The position numbers were made by a program, and so were the translations under genes. The notes beneath the pieces are model-generated. The model ran no database searches and was not told the DNA's origin. It saw only the letters and a list, made by a program, of their open reading frames with translations. DNA of 64,000 nucleotides, taken from contig NZ_BMYQ01000001.1 in assembly GCF_014652355.1 (NCBI RefSeq), positions 928,180 through 992,179 on the forward strand. The letters are read 5' to 3'. Within the stretch, counting starts at the first letter, position 1. Each line of letters opens with the position of its first letter. This DNA comes from Gemmobacter lanyuensis. GTDB lineage: Bacteria > Pseudomonadota > Alphaproteobacteria > Rhodobacterales > Rhodobacteraceae. Shown here piece after piece: positions 29,103 to 37,320 of the stretch.

Positions 29103-30488
29103 TCATTCTTCAAATTCGATCTTGATTTCGATCCGGCGGTTCTTGGCGCGCCCTTCGGCCGTTTCGTTATCTGCGATCGGCTCGGTATCGCCCTTGCTGA
29201 CGGCCTGAAGTTCGGCATTGGGCAGGACGCCGCTTTCTTCAATGGCCCGGACCACGCTTTGCGCCCGTGCCGAGGCAAGATCCCAGTTATCGCGGAATTC
29301 GCCGCCGCTGACGGGGACGTTGTCGGTGTGGCCGGTCACCACGATCCTTTTGGCCGATTGCGACACCTGTTCCAGCTTGCTGATGATGTCCTGGGCCTGC
29401 GCCGTCATGTCCGACGACCCGGACTGGAACGCCCCGCCCGATCCGACCGTCAGCACCACCTCGCCGTCCTTGCGTTCGACGCGGACATCCCCGGAGGAGA
29501 GCTGGTCATCCAGCACCATGCCAAGCTGGATGGCGGCGATCTCGGCCTTGATCGCACCCGCGCCCCCCGAAGAGGCAGGCGTTTCCCCACCAAGGCCTGC
29601 CGCCCCCGCGCCACCTTGCGCGCCGGCGTTGCTCTGGGCACCAGCCCCCCCGGCGGCATCGCCCGCCTGTTGACCCGCAGCCCCGGATTGTGCCCCGGCG
29701 GCACTGGCGCCACCCGCAGCCCCGGCCCCGGCATCCGCGCCCTGTTGCGCGGCCCCGGCACCCTGACCGGCATCACCGCCTTCGGATTGCGGCGCGGCAT
29801 CCTTGCCTCCGGTCGGCGCATCGCCCGGCTGGCCGTTCTGCCCGCCGGCGCCGGATTGCCCTGCACCTTGGCCTGCCCCCGCGCCCTCGGCCGCGGCGGC
29901 CTCGGCCGCCTGACGCAGGGATTGCGCGATCTGTTCGGCCTCTTTCGCGCCCGCACCGGGGGGAAGCCGGACGATCACCTCGCCCTGATCGCTTTCGACC
30001 TTGATCTGCCCTTTGGACACCGCATCGCGCATCGCCTTGCCAAGCGCCTCGGCAGCCTCTTTGGCGGCATCGCCCGACCCGCTGCCCTTCTTGCCGGTCC
30101 CCTCTTCATCACCGCTTTGCGGGGTGTTTGGATCGCCCGATTGCGGCGTGGTTCCAGGAGGTTCGTCCGTCTGTTCACCCGATTGCGGGCCGAAATTGAG
30201 CTGCAGCACCGAATCGCCCCCATCCGGCACGGTGCCGAAGGTCTGGCGCATCACCGCGGCAAAGGCATTGAACTTGGGCTGGTCGGATTTCGCGGTCATC
30301 AGCATGATCACGAAAAAGGCCATCAGAAGCGTGGCCATATCCGCAAAGGTGATGATCCACGGCGGCGGGCAGTGGCCGCCTCCGCCATGGTCGTCATGGC
30401 CGCCACCGCCATGACCGCCGCCATGCGCGCCATGATGCCCGTGGTCATCATGACCGCCCCCCTTCTTGCCCGCCGGCGCCTTGCTCAT
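29103..30488 (-). CDS. MotB/PomB-like stator protein with Gly/Ala/Gln-rich insert
   Basis: 461 residues. His/Gly-rich cytoplasmic tail (1-40), one transmembrane helix PPWIITFADMATLLMAFFVIM with the ion-binding Asp50 typical of MotB, and a C-terminal OmpA-like peptidoglycan-binding domain (about 324-461: VVTGHTDNVPVSGGEFRDNW, RRIEIKIEFE). Two unusual parts lie between: a short copy of the pre-OmpA segment (151-177, KGQIKVESDQGEVIVRLPP, resembling 324-350) and a long low-complexity linker rich in Gly, Ala and Gln (199-312). With the MotA-like protein 11 bp upstream it should form a proton or sodium channel coupled to force. No flagellar genes are near. Confidence 0.8.
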   Translation of the reverse strand: MSKAPAGKKGGGHDDHGHHGAHGGGHGGGGHDDHGGGGHCPPPWIITFADMATLLMAFFVIMLMTAKSDQPKFNAFAAVMRQTFGTVPDGGDSVLQLNFGPQSGEQTDEPPGTTPQSGDPNTPQSGDEEGTGKKGSGSGDAAKEAAEALGKAMRDAVSKGQIKVESDQGEVIVRLPPGAGAKEAEQIAQSLRQAAEAAAAEGAGAGQGAGQSGAGGQNGQPGDAPTGGKDAAPQSEGGDAGQGAGAAQQGADAGAGAAGGASAAGAQSGAAGQQAGDAAGGAGAQSNAGAQGGAGAAGLGGETPASSGGAGAIKAEIAAIQLGMVLDDQLSSGDVRVERKDGEVVLTVGSGGAFQSGSSDMTAQAQDIISKLEQVSQSAKRIVVTGHTDNVPVSGGEFRDNWDLASARAQSVVRAIEESGVLPNAELQAVSKGDTEPIADNETAEGRAKNRRIEIKIEFEE

Positions 30489-30499
30489 CGTTCTTGTCC

Positions 30500-31264
30500 T
30501 CAGGCTGCGGCCAGCAGTTCTTCACGCTGATCCGGCGGCAGACGCACGGCCAGTTTGTAGATGATCATCCGCGGGGCTTCTGACCGCGACAGGCTGCGCA
30601 ACCCCTCGATCGCGGCTTCGCAATAGGCGACCTCGCGGTTCGTATTGTTTTTCAGCTTTGTGGCCATGGGGCCGAAAAAGACGTTGGCCGCGATCGCGCC
30701 GTACATCGTGCCCACCAGTGCGGTGGCCATCCCTTTGCCCACCAGCGTCGGGTCCGACATATTGCCCATCATCTCGACTAGACCGATCAGCGTGCCGATC
30801 ATCCCATAGGCGGGGCCCAGTTCGACCCAGGCCTTCACCACGTCCTGCCGGGCCGTATGGCGGCCCTTCATGGCTGCGATGTCCTGGGTCAGCTGTTCTG
30901 CCATTTTGTGTTCATCAGAGCCGTCGATCAGCATCTGCAGGCCGGATTGCACGAATTTGTGCGGCATCTGACGCCCTTCGAGCGCCATCAGCCCGTCCTT
31001 GCGCGCAACCGCCGACAGTTCGGACAAGGTCTTGGCGAGGGGGCCGATTTCATAGTCATGTTTCTTGAAGGCGGTGCCCATCGCCTTGAATGATCCAAGG
31101 AACACCGGCATGGGGGCCGTATACATCACCGCGAAAAAGCCCCCCACGAACACGATGATGAAGCCGTGCATCGAAACGAAGGGGGCGATGTGCCCCCCGG
31201 TCAGCATTGTGCCGACAACGGCGAGAATCCCGCCAAAGAAGCCGATGGTAGTCGCCAGATCCAT
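30500..31264 (-). CDS. MotA/PomA-like stator subunit
   Basis: 254 residues with the four-helix MotA plan: TIGFFGGILAVVGTML, FIIVFVGGFFAVMYTA, VELGPAYGMIGTLIGLVEMM and MATALVGTMYGAIAANVFFGP. The cytoplasmic loop carries LEGRQMPHKFVQSGLQMLIDG, where charged residues contact the rotor in MotA. Compact size and the NMSDPTLVGKGMATALV block resemble PomA (sodium type), but ion choice cannot be read safely. It is the first gene of the stator pair. Confidence 0.85.
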   Translation of the reverse strand: MDLATTIGFFGGILAVVGTMLTGGHIAPFVSMHGFIIVFVGGFFAVMYTAPMPVFLGSFKAMGTAFKKHDYEIGPLAKTLSELSAVARKDGLMALEGRQMPHKFVQSGLQMLIDGSDEHKMAEQLTQDIAAMKGRHTARQDVVKAWVELGPAYGMIGTLIGLVEMMGNMSDPTLVGKGMATALVGTMYGAIAANVFFGPMATKLKNNTNREVAYCEAAIEGLRSLSRSEAPRMIIYKLAVRLPPDQREELLAAA

Positions 31265-31644
31265 AACCGTTCCCTCTCAGACGCGGCGAGGGCAGCAAGA
31301 TCTGTGCCATGTGCCGCAAGCCGGGCGACGGTCCGACCGCCGATCCCCGACAGATCAACGGACAGAAACCGAACGGCTTAAGCGGGCAGCGCGCGACCGT
31401 GTTTCGAAAGGAGCGGAGGAGCGGTGGTGCCTGCGGCGGGCACCTAATTTATCATTACAATCATCTACATGACGCAGATCATGCGTAAATTATGCGCATG
31501 GACAACCCAGCGAATACGCGGGCAGAGTCCTCGCAATCTAGGGCGTGCCAGGCAATCCAGCAAAAACCCGCACAGAAAATTCCTCGGACTTGCGCCGATG
31601 TTCTCATTGCGTTCTCATTGGTGGCCATATCAGGACACGCCGCC
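31265..31644. other. Gene-free junction, probable left end of the prophage
   Basis: 380 bp between the MotA-like gene and the first phage gene. Holds a hairpin GGTGCC...GGGCACC (31427-31445), an AT-rich stretch (31446-31500) with ATGCGTAAATTATGCGCAT-like symmetry, and the LexA-type box. No tRNA is present. The attachment core should lie in or near this stretch, but its other copy is outside the window, so I cannot mark it. Confidence 0.4.
31600..31614 (+). promoter_or_regulatory. LexA-type SOS box (GTTC-N7-GTTC)
   Basis: GTTC (31600-31603), TCATTGC, GTTC (31611-31614). This direct-repeat form is the LexA site described for Rhodobacter and other alphaproteobacteria. It lies 30 bp before ATG 31645, a normal place for repression of that gene. 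Confidence 0.6.
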
Positions 31645-31959
31645 ATGCCCGCCGCAGGACCATCAGCAAACCCATTCCGCAACCCGACCTTGGCCGATGC
31701 GGCACGGGATGGCATGCTCCTATCCGTCACCTGCCTTTTGTGCCACCGAACCGTAAATTACTGGGCCGAGGATCTGGTCCGCGTCGTCGGGCCCCGTCAC
31801 CAGCGGCACCTGCCCCCATTCGCCTGCTCGCGCTGCCGCACGGCCGAGCACATGGCCGTGCGCTGGTGCATCCCGACCAGCGCCGAGCGTCAGGCCATAA
31901 CCGTGCGGCGCCCGGTCGAGCAGATTATCAAATGGCGCTGGCGCGACGAGCCCGCATAA
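31645..31959 (+). CDS. Phage zinc-ribbon protein, unknown function
   Basis: 104 residues. CLLCHRTVNYW (Cys-x2-Cys) pairs with FACSRCRTAEHM (Cys-x2-Cys) about 35 residues later, a four-Cys zinc ribbon. The C-terminus is basic (RRPVEQIIKWRWRDEPA). It may bind DNA or a protein partner; no function known. First gene of the left plus-strand module, with a LexA-type box upstream. The frame is open further upstream, but the region before ATG 31645 does not look like coding sequence. Confidence 0.6.
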   Translation: MPAAGPSANPFRNPTLADAARDGMLLSVTCLLCHRTVNYWAEDLVRVVGPRHQRHLPPFACSRCRTAEHMAVRWCIPTSAERQAITVRRPVEQIIKWRWRDEPA

Positions 31960-32070
31960 AAAAACGCCCCGGTTGCATTTTCCGGCTTGCACACCAAAAC
32001 AAAATGCCCTAATTATAGTGCACGGCAAGGGGATCAGCCCCGGCCAGAAGGAAGAGCAAGGAGGCTCGCC

Positions 32071-32289
32071 ATGACCCGCTACACCGCCACCATCCGTCAC
32101 CACAGCATCGCCAGCGCCCGCGTCGTCAATGTGGGCAACGATCTGACCGCTGCCAAGACGGCAGCGACCAAGGAATTCGGCGGCGAGATGCGTGACTACA
32201 CCATCGTCATCATCGACACCCAATGCCCCGACCCGTGGAATGGCGATGTTGTTGCCTCCAAACGCGTTTGCGCGCGCAGCTGGAAATGA
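32071..32289 (+). CDS. Small conserved phage-type protein
   Basis: 72 residues: MTRYTATIRHHSIASARVV, then DLTAAKTAATKEFGGEMRDY and TIVIIDTQ. A beta-alpha-beta-beta pattern is plausible. AGGAGG lies 6-7 bp before ATG. Function unknown; I expect relatives in Rhodobacteraceae prophages. Confidence 0.55.
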   Translation: MTRYTATIRHHSIASARVVNVGNDLTAAKTAATKEFGGEMRDYTIVIIDTQCPDPWNGDVVASKRVCARSWK

Positions 32290-32343
32290 TCATCGGTGCG
32301 CAGCCCCCTCGGGGCTGCCATCCCATGGCCAAGGAGGGCTGGC

Positions 32344-32580
32344 ATGACAGACAAGCACGACATGATCGAGCGCATCGGCACGGCACTGTGGGGCGATACC
32401 TGGCAATCGCAGATGGCCCGCGCGCTCGAAATTGACAGCAGCACCGTACGGCGCTGGGTCGCACGCAAGACCGACCCACGCCCAGGCGTGTTTGTCGATC
32501 TCATCAGGATCATGCAAGAGCGGGCGGCGGCGCTGGACGATCTGGCCGAAGAGACAAAGAGATATGGCGGCGGACTATAA
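32344..32580 (+). CDS. Helix-turn-helix DNA-binding protein
   Basis: 78 residues. WQSQMARALEIDSSTVRRWV is a clear HTH, followed by the Arg/Lys segment ARKTDPRPG and a helical tail. Probably a small regulator of phage or cargo genes. AAGGAGGG lies about 6 bp before ATG 32344. The next gene starts inside its 3' end, so the two are co-transcribed and coupled. Confidence 0.65.
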   Translation: MTDKHDMIERIGTALWGDTWQSQMARALEIDSSTVRRWVARKTDPRPGVFVDLIRIMQERAAALDDLAEETKRYGGGL

Positions 32581-33136
32581 CCCAGCCTCGCTGCTCTTTG
32601 GCCCATACGCCCCTCCAGATGTCAAAAGTGGCTGGGTAGAGGATGCCATCGACGGGCTCATCGAGGTCGGCGGCTGGACGGATGCGCCCATACCATGGCC
32701 GCGACGCAAAAAGACCGGGCGCCACTCTCCGATCTTGTGCGGCGACCTGATACGCGCAGTGCAGACCGAGAGCAGCGCCGCAGTCCAACATCACTGGGGT
32801 GTGTCAATGGGCACCGTTTGGCGCTGGCGGCAGGCCTTGGGGGTTGGGAGGATCACAGACGGGACGCGCAAGCTACTGGCCAATGTTACCGGCCCACCCG
32901 CCGAGGCCGCGGCACGAGGCAGGGAGGCAGCCTCTGCACCCGCGGCACGCGCAAAAATGGCCAGCACCAAGCGAGGCCGCGCCGCGCACCCGGAAACCGC
33001 GAAGGCGCTGCGCGAAGCTGCAAAGAGGCCCAAGCCCGAAGGATGGGGCGCCAGGGCTAATGCATGGATGCGCGACGGGCGCCAAGGCAAGCGTGGCGGG
33101 GACAGGGCGCCGGAACAGCCGACGGATTGTGATTAA
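32564..33136 (+). CDS. HTH-containing phage protein with basic tail
   Basis: 190 residues from ATG 32564, overlapping the preceding gene by 17 bp. The middle holds AVQHHWGVSMGTVWRWRQAL, an HTH-like segment; the C-terminal 70 residues are rich in Arg, Lys and Ala, typical of a nucleic-acid-binding tail. It ends 4 bp inside the convergent gene at 33133. Function unknown. Confidence 0.55.
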   Translation: MAADYNPASLLFGPYAPPDVKSGWVEDAIDGLIEVGGWTDAPIPWPRRKKTGRHSPILCGDLIRAVQTESSAAVQHHWGVSMGTVWRWRQALGVGRITDGTRKLLANVTGPPAEAAARGREAASAPAARAKMASTKRGRAAHPETAKALREAAKRPKPEGWGARANAWMRDGRQGKRGGDRAPEQPTDCD

Positions 33137-33459
33137 CGCATATCCCCCATCTTAGCCCGCGCCAGATTGGCCAGCACATCATCCCGCGCCCCTAGCGCCG
33201 CAATGGCATCCGGCACGCTGGCCCGCGCATAGCCCACCGCCAGTTCGGCCGCCTGCGGGCCGGACATGCCCCGCTGCAGCGCCAATTTGATCCCGGTCAT
33301 AATGGCGCTGTGCAGCGCCTCGCGATGCGCCTGCTCGATCTGGATGCCCCACCGGCGGCGGGCGGTATCGGCGGCCCAGCCGATCAGGACAGTCAGCAGC
33401 GCGCCGATGGCAGTCAGCAGCTGCGGCGCGATCGCCGCAATGACGGTATTGAGGTCCAT
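33133..33459 (-). CDS. Holin-like membrane protein (LLH-type candidate)
   Basis: 108 residues. One N-terminal transmembrane helix (IAPQLLTAIGALLTVLIGWAA), then an amphipathic helical region, the layout of LLH-family holins. Located directly after the endolysin (2 bp gap) as last gene of the late operon. It may be a second holin, a pinholin or an antiholin next to the LydA-like holin at 34218-34541. Confidence 0.55.
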   Translation of the reverse strand: MDLNTVIAAIAPQLLTAIGALLTVLIGWAADTARRRWGIQIEQAHREALHSAIMTGIKLALQRGMSGPQAAELAVGYARASVPDAIAALGARDDVLANLARAKMGDMR

Positions 33460-33461
33460 GG

Positions 33462-34157
33462 TCAGTCTCCGAATTTGACGGGGGGTTGGTCAGTCAGCGC
33501 CGCATGCAGCGTGGCGCGCGTCGTCGGCCCGGCGATGCCATCAGCCCCGATGGACCACGCTCGCTGAAACTCGCGGATCTGGGTCGGGCCATAGCCCAAC
33601 AGGACCAGCGCGGCGCGGACGTAGCGGTCACGGCGATCCACCTGGCCATTGTCTCCGCCGTTGATCGCGCGCGTGATGCCGTCGAGATTGTTGGCATCGG
33701 CCAGGCGATTGAGGCCGCGCGTCTCCCAGTACCAGATCGGCGCGATTCCCTCCCAAGGATCGAGCAGCACCATGTCGGGCTGCGCCACGAAATCCGGCGC
33801 AGGCTGGCCGATGCCCCGGCACCAGTCGCGATATTGCCGATAATTGGCCTTGCCCGTGATCTGGATCGGACCCCGGCCACGGTAGAGATAGCCATCCCCG
33901 TCCCGCGCCGGTGTGTTGCCCAGATCGGCCCGCGTGTCATAGCGCGCCTGCGCGGGCGTCGCCCCCCAGATCTCGCGATCCCACCGCCATCCGCCGCTCT
34001 CATGCGCGATCTGGCCCAGATAATGCGCCAGCCGGTGCGGCACATCGAGGCCGGACGCCGTGCCGAGCGCGCGCAGCCCGGCAATGACTGAGCGCATGTT
34101 GCTGTTGACCGGCGCGCCCGCGATGGCGGCCAGCGTATGTGCAGTGACCTGCATCAT
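33462..34157 (-). CDS. Endolysin: GH19 chitinase-like glycosidase with peptidoglycan-binding domain
   Basis: 231 residues. GH19-type lysozyme core about 20-180: LGQIAHESGGWRWDREIW (catalytic Glu in HESGG), YRGRGPIQITGKANYRQYRD and WYWETRGLNRLADANN. The C-terminal 50 residues (REFQRAWSIGADGIAGPTTR) are a PG_binding_1 repeat. It cleaves the cell wall at lysis. No signal peptide, so a holin is required. Tandem ATG codons at 34157 and 34154; GGGGA upstream fits the second slightly better. A terminator lies just before it. Confidence 0.88.
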   Translation of the reverse strand: MMQVTAHTLAAIAGAPVNSNMRSVIAGLRALGTASGLDVPHRLAHYLGQIAHESGGWRWDREIWGATPAQARYDTRADLGNTPARDGDGYLYRGRGPIQITGKANYRQYRDWCRGIGQPAPDFVAQPDMVLLDPWEGIAPIWYWETRGLNRLADANNLDGITRAINGGDNGQVDRRDRYVRAALVLLGYGPTQIREFQRAWSIGADGIAGPTTRATLHAALTDQPPVKFGD

Positions 34158-34166
34158 CGATCCCCA

Positions 34167-34193
34167 TAAAAAAGCCCCGCGCGATGGCGGGGC
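34167..34193 (-). terminator. Intrinsic terminator between holin and endolysin
   Basis: Stem GCCCCGC / GCGGGGC (34174-34193), then six T on the minus strand (34168-34173), 10 bp before the endolysin start codon. The Shine-Dalgarno GGGGA follows the T-run directly. Confidence 0.7.
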
Positions 34194-34217
34194 GGTGTTA
34201 GACGGATGTTAGACCGA

Positions 34218-34541
34218 TCAGGTTTTGGTCTTGCCAGTCGCCCGCTCGATCACATCGCGGGCGCCGCGCGGGCCGAGATAGGCCAGCACCGCGACGACTC
34301 CGGTCGTCACCTGCGGCGGCAGATTGAGATACGCCGCCAGAGACTCCGCGACCAACGCCATGACGACCGCCGTCGGCACCTCCCAAATCAGATGCAGCCC
34401 GATGGCCGGGCGCCGCCCCGCGCGCACCTCGCCCGAGTGATAGACCAGGCGGCCTAGCCCCGCGGCAATGATCGTCGTTGCGCCAGCGCCGAAAAACGCC
34501 TGCATCCAGCCGATCAGCCCGCCGCTCGATTGTGTGTCCAT
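34218..34541 (-). CDS. LydA-like phage holin
   Basis: 107 residues from ATG 34541. Pattern of the LydA/Phage_holin family: first helix GGLIGWMQAFFGAGATTIIA, then LGRLVYHSGEVRAGRRPAIG, second helix PTAVVMALVAESLAAYL, third helix GVVAVLAYLGPRGARDVIE. It forms the inner-membrane hole for endolysin release. It is separated from the endolysin by an intrinsic terminator, so their relative amounts can be set at that point. Confidence 0.8.
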   Translation of the reverse strand: MDTQSSGGLIGWMQAFFGAGATTIIAAGLGRLVYHSGEVRAGRRPAIGLHLIWEVPTAVVMALVAESLAAYLNLPPQVTTGVVAVLAYLGPRGARDVIERATGKTKT

Positions 34542-34687
34542 TATGCCCCCCGGCCCAGACCATAAAGAAAGGCGCCCGGCCACCCCGGACGCCCCATCTG
34601 CGACACTCGGCGCGCGGGCCGGTGCCGTCACCATCCAACATCGATGCAAGGCCGCAACGCGCCCCTACGAAACCATTACCCGATTTA

Positions 34688-34717
34688 AGAAAAAAGGGGG
34701 GCTTGAAGCCCCCCCTT
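34688..34717 (-). terminator. Terminator downstream of the tailspike gene
   Basis: GGGGGGC (34696-34702), loop TTGAA, GCCCCCC (34708-34714), followed on the minus strand by TTTTTTC. Runs of A and T on both sides allow action in both directions. It lies in the 253-bp gap 34542-34794, which holds nothing else I can support. Confidence 0.8.
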
Positions 34718-34794
34718 TACGACTCAGCCAATCAAGCGAACCAAGCCTCGCCAGTCCAGTGCATACGCAGCCCACGACCGGCATGATCCGCTAA

Positions 34795-37302
34795 TCACAT
34801 AGGCGTCACCGTGGCTGAGCCATCCACCACATCCCACGAGTCCGTCGCAGATGCGCCGCGCGCGATCATGAGACGGTTGTTGGTCGCGTCCTTAACAAGC
34901 TTGCCGGCGAATTTAGCGCTGGTGTTGATGCCAGCCGCCGCCGCAGCGATTTGAGACGCGGTGTCGGTCGGGATGCCGATCTGCCCCTCAACTGCAAATA
35001 CCGCCCTCACAGCAACGAAATCCCATACTGCTGTGCCGTCGCTAATGGCCGCGCCCGTCCCAGTCGGCCCGCCGCTTGAAGCAGACGTGCCAGCAGTCAC
35101 ACAGACATATACGTTTGCTCCATTGTAGCGCCGCGCCCCAATCGAATACGCTGTCGTTGGCGCCCACGCCGTTTGGCACGATGACCCAGCAGTCACGCAG
35201 CGCAGCGCGTCAACCTGCCCTGCCGATGGGTCACGCCGATAAATGCGGGTGCCGCGCACCCAGCCATCGGTATCACGCGGGCCAGATGTCAGAGCAAAGT
35301 CAGTCCCAGAAACAAGATATTCTGCCGACCGCCCCTGCGCGACAGATGCGTCAAGCGTCTCGTTGTCCATCACCCACCGCTGATCAGCCGCGAAAGTGCG
35401 GGTGTTTTCAATCCGAAGCGGCTCATCAATTGCCACTTGGCCCGCACGGATGCGGCGGGTGGGGCTGCCGGTGATATAGGCACGATGCTGGACAATGCGC
35501 CTGTTGGCATAGGGCGTTCCGGTGCTGACAGCGCCGACAATTTCCACCCGACCGATGTTGATTATGGGGTCAAATGCGTCGGACCGGGTGGCGATGACCG
35601 CCCCGGTGAAATTGCCCAGAACAGCCCCATCCGCGATGGTCAGGTAGCCGTTCGGCAAATCGTCAATGCAGGCCGGGCCCTCCAGTGTGGCGCCGATACG
35701 GCAATCGCCACCGACAAAGACCCGCGCAGGCTGCGTGCCGTCGAAATTGACATGCCCGGCCAGATCAAGGCCCCGCAGGGACACGGCGCGATGGCCCGTG
35801 AAATTCAGCGCATCATCCTGTTGCAGTCGCAGACAGCAATTCGACCCCGCGTCACCGCCGTTGCGTGTCGTCAGCCCGTCAATGTCAAGCCGCTGGAAAT
35901 TCACGAACTTGATGGAATCTGGCCCGCCCTGATTTGGATAGTCAGCGAACAGATTTCGCGCTGTGATTTTACCGCCAATCACGGTCGAACTGTCCACGAC
36001 GATGAGTGATTGGTGGGTGCTACTCGTCGAGTGCCCATAAATATTCTCGAACAAAAGCCAGGTGAACGGGTTGTTGCTCTCATCGCCACCGTCCCACACC
36101 AGGACCTTGTTGCTGACGCCAACACTCGGCTGGATGTTGCGCCCAACAACGTTGCGGATCGTGGCAAAGTCCGCTCGCCCCCGCAGCAGGATCCGCCCGG
36201 TGCCATCGCCCGTCACGCCGTCCACAATCACGTGCTTGCCCGTGATGTAGATGCCTGCAGCGAAATCCTTGACGTGCCCGCCGACGATAGAAACATTGCG
36301 CACCACCTGACGATCACCAGACATTTTGAGCAATTCGCCGCGGCCGGTATAGCCTGCGGTCGGATTGCCCGCATTGTTAGCGTCGATCTGCAGACCGTGG
36401 ACCTCCGCGCCAAGGCCAGAGAGGGTGACCAGCGTGTCGATTGAGCCAGTGCCAGATCTTTGCATAATCTTGGAGCCAACATCGGCCACGATTTTGATGC
36501 CTGGCTGAGCAAATGCTATCTGTGCGCCGATGATCCGCGTGCCGCCGCCAGCGATCCGAAGCGTCTTGCCCGGAGGCAGTTTTGACGCGATCCGCTGGTA
36601 AGCCGCAGTGTCGTCCGCAATGCCGTCAGCAGCGACAAAAAACTGGCGATCAACGTATTCTGCAGGCAACGGCTGCGCATAGACCTCTACGCCACCAGCC
36701 GTGGTCGCGTCTCCATCGTTGATGACCGCCTGATAGTCGCCGGTACCGCGCACCGTCAGTTTTGTACCAACCGGCCAAGCCGTTTCGTCAGCCAGCAGCG
36801 CAGAAACCGTATCATACGTCCGCGAGGCAGCAGCGATTGTCTGATCGCGCGCCGCCAAAACCACCTCTCGCGCAGCCTGCGCCGCGGCGCGATCCGCATC
36901 AACCTCGATCGCCTTGGCGGTCACCTGCGCCAGCGCATCCGGCGCGGACGGGATCACACCGGGGTCTGACAGCAGAGACCGGATGCTGACACTGTCGCCC
37001 TCGGCAACCTCCGGGACCGAGATCAGGCCGAGGTCGGTGGTCTCCATCGCACGGGTCGCGACGTTGAAATGCGTCACGCTCACACGATATGGCATCTCGC
37101 GCAGGCTGGTCGTGCTGGGCGACAGGTAGACATCGACCAGGCCACCGGACGGGCCCAGCTCAAAGCTGCGCGTGGCCGGGGGCTGCACCTTGCCCGCCGC
37201 CGGGCAATCCCAACCAACGGGGGTAAAATGGACGCGGCCCTCATACGGCACAGAGCCATCGGGCAGCACGACGCCGCCCGTGATTTGGGTCAGATCAGGC
37301 AT
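34795..37302 (-). CDS. Phage tailspike / receptor-binding protein (beta-helix)
   Basis: 835 residues. N-terminal adapter (1-120) similar in style to proteins that join tails. Then a collagen-free helical stretch rich in Ala. Then DFFVAADG-type start of a spike (FVAADGIADDTAAYQRIASK) and long runs of beta-helix rungs (VHGLQIDANNAGN, VRNVSIVGGHVKDFAAGIYI, GLTTRNGGDAGSN). It probably binds or degrades a surface polysaccharide. The C-terminal part repeats carbohydrate-binding-like WxPTTAYSIGARRYNGANVY. Start ATG 37302 has GAGGTG just upstream. Last gene of the tail block. Confidence 0.75.
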   Translation of the reverse strand: MPDLTQITGGVVLPDGSVPYEGRVHFTPVGWDCPAAGKVQPPATRSFELGPSGGLVDVYLSPSTTSLREMPYRVSVTHFNVATRAMETTDLGLISVPEVAEGDSVSIRSLLSDPGVIPSAPDALAQVTAKAIEVDADRAAAQAAREVVLAARDQTIAAASRTYDTVSALLADETAWPVGTKLTVRGTGDYQAVINDGDATTAGGVEVYAQPLPAEYVDRQFFVAADGIADDTAAYQRIASKLPPGKTLRIAGGGTRIIGAQIAFAQPGIKIVADVGSKIMQRSGTGSIDTLVTLSGLGAEVHGLQIDANNAGNPTAGYTGRGELLKMSGDRQVVRNVSIVGGHVKDFAAGIYITGKHVIVDGVTGDGTGRILLRGRADFATIRNVVGRNIQPSVGVSNKVLVWDGGDESNNPFTWLLFENIYGHSTSSTHQSLIVVDSSTVIGGKITARNLFADYPNQGGPDSIKFVNFQRLDIDGLTTRNGGDAGSNCCLRLQQDDALNFTGHRAVSLRGLDLAGHVNFDGTQPARVFVGGDCRIGATLEGPACIDDLPNGYLTIADGAVLGNFTGAVIATRSDAFDPIINIGRVEIVGAVSTGTPYANRRIVQHRAYITGSPTRRIRAGQVAIDEPLRIENTRTFAADQRWVMDNETLDASVAQGRSAEYLVSGTDFALTSGPRDTDGWVRGTRIYRRDPSAGQVDALRCVTAGSSCQTAWAPTTAYSIGARRYNGANVYVCVTAGTSASSGGPTGTGAAISDGTAVWDFVAVRAVFAVEGQIGIPTDTASQIAAAAAGINTSAKFAGKLVKDATNNRLMIARGASATDSWDVVDGSATVTPM

Positions 37303-37320
37303 GATCACCTCGGATAGATT

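Noticed and set aside
31479-31730. Minus-strand open frame at the prophage left end
   Set aside because: Overlaps the better supported plus-strand zinc-ribbon gene and the LexA box; no ribosome site.
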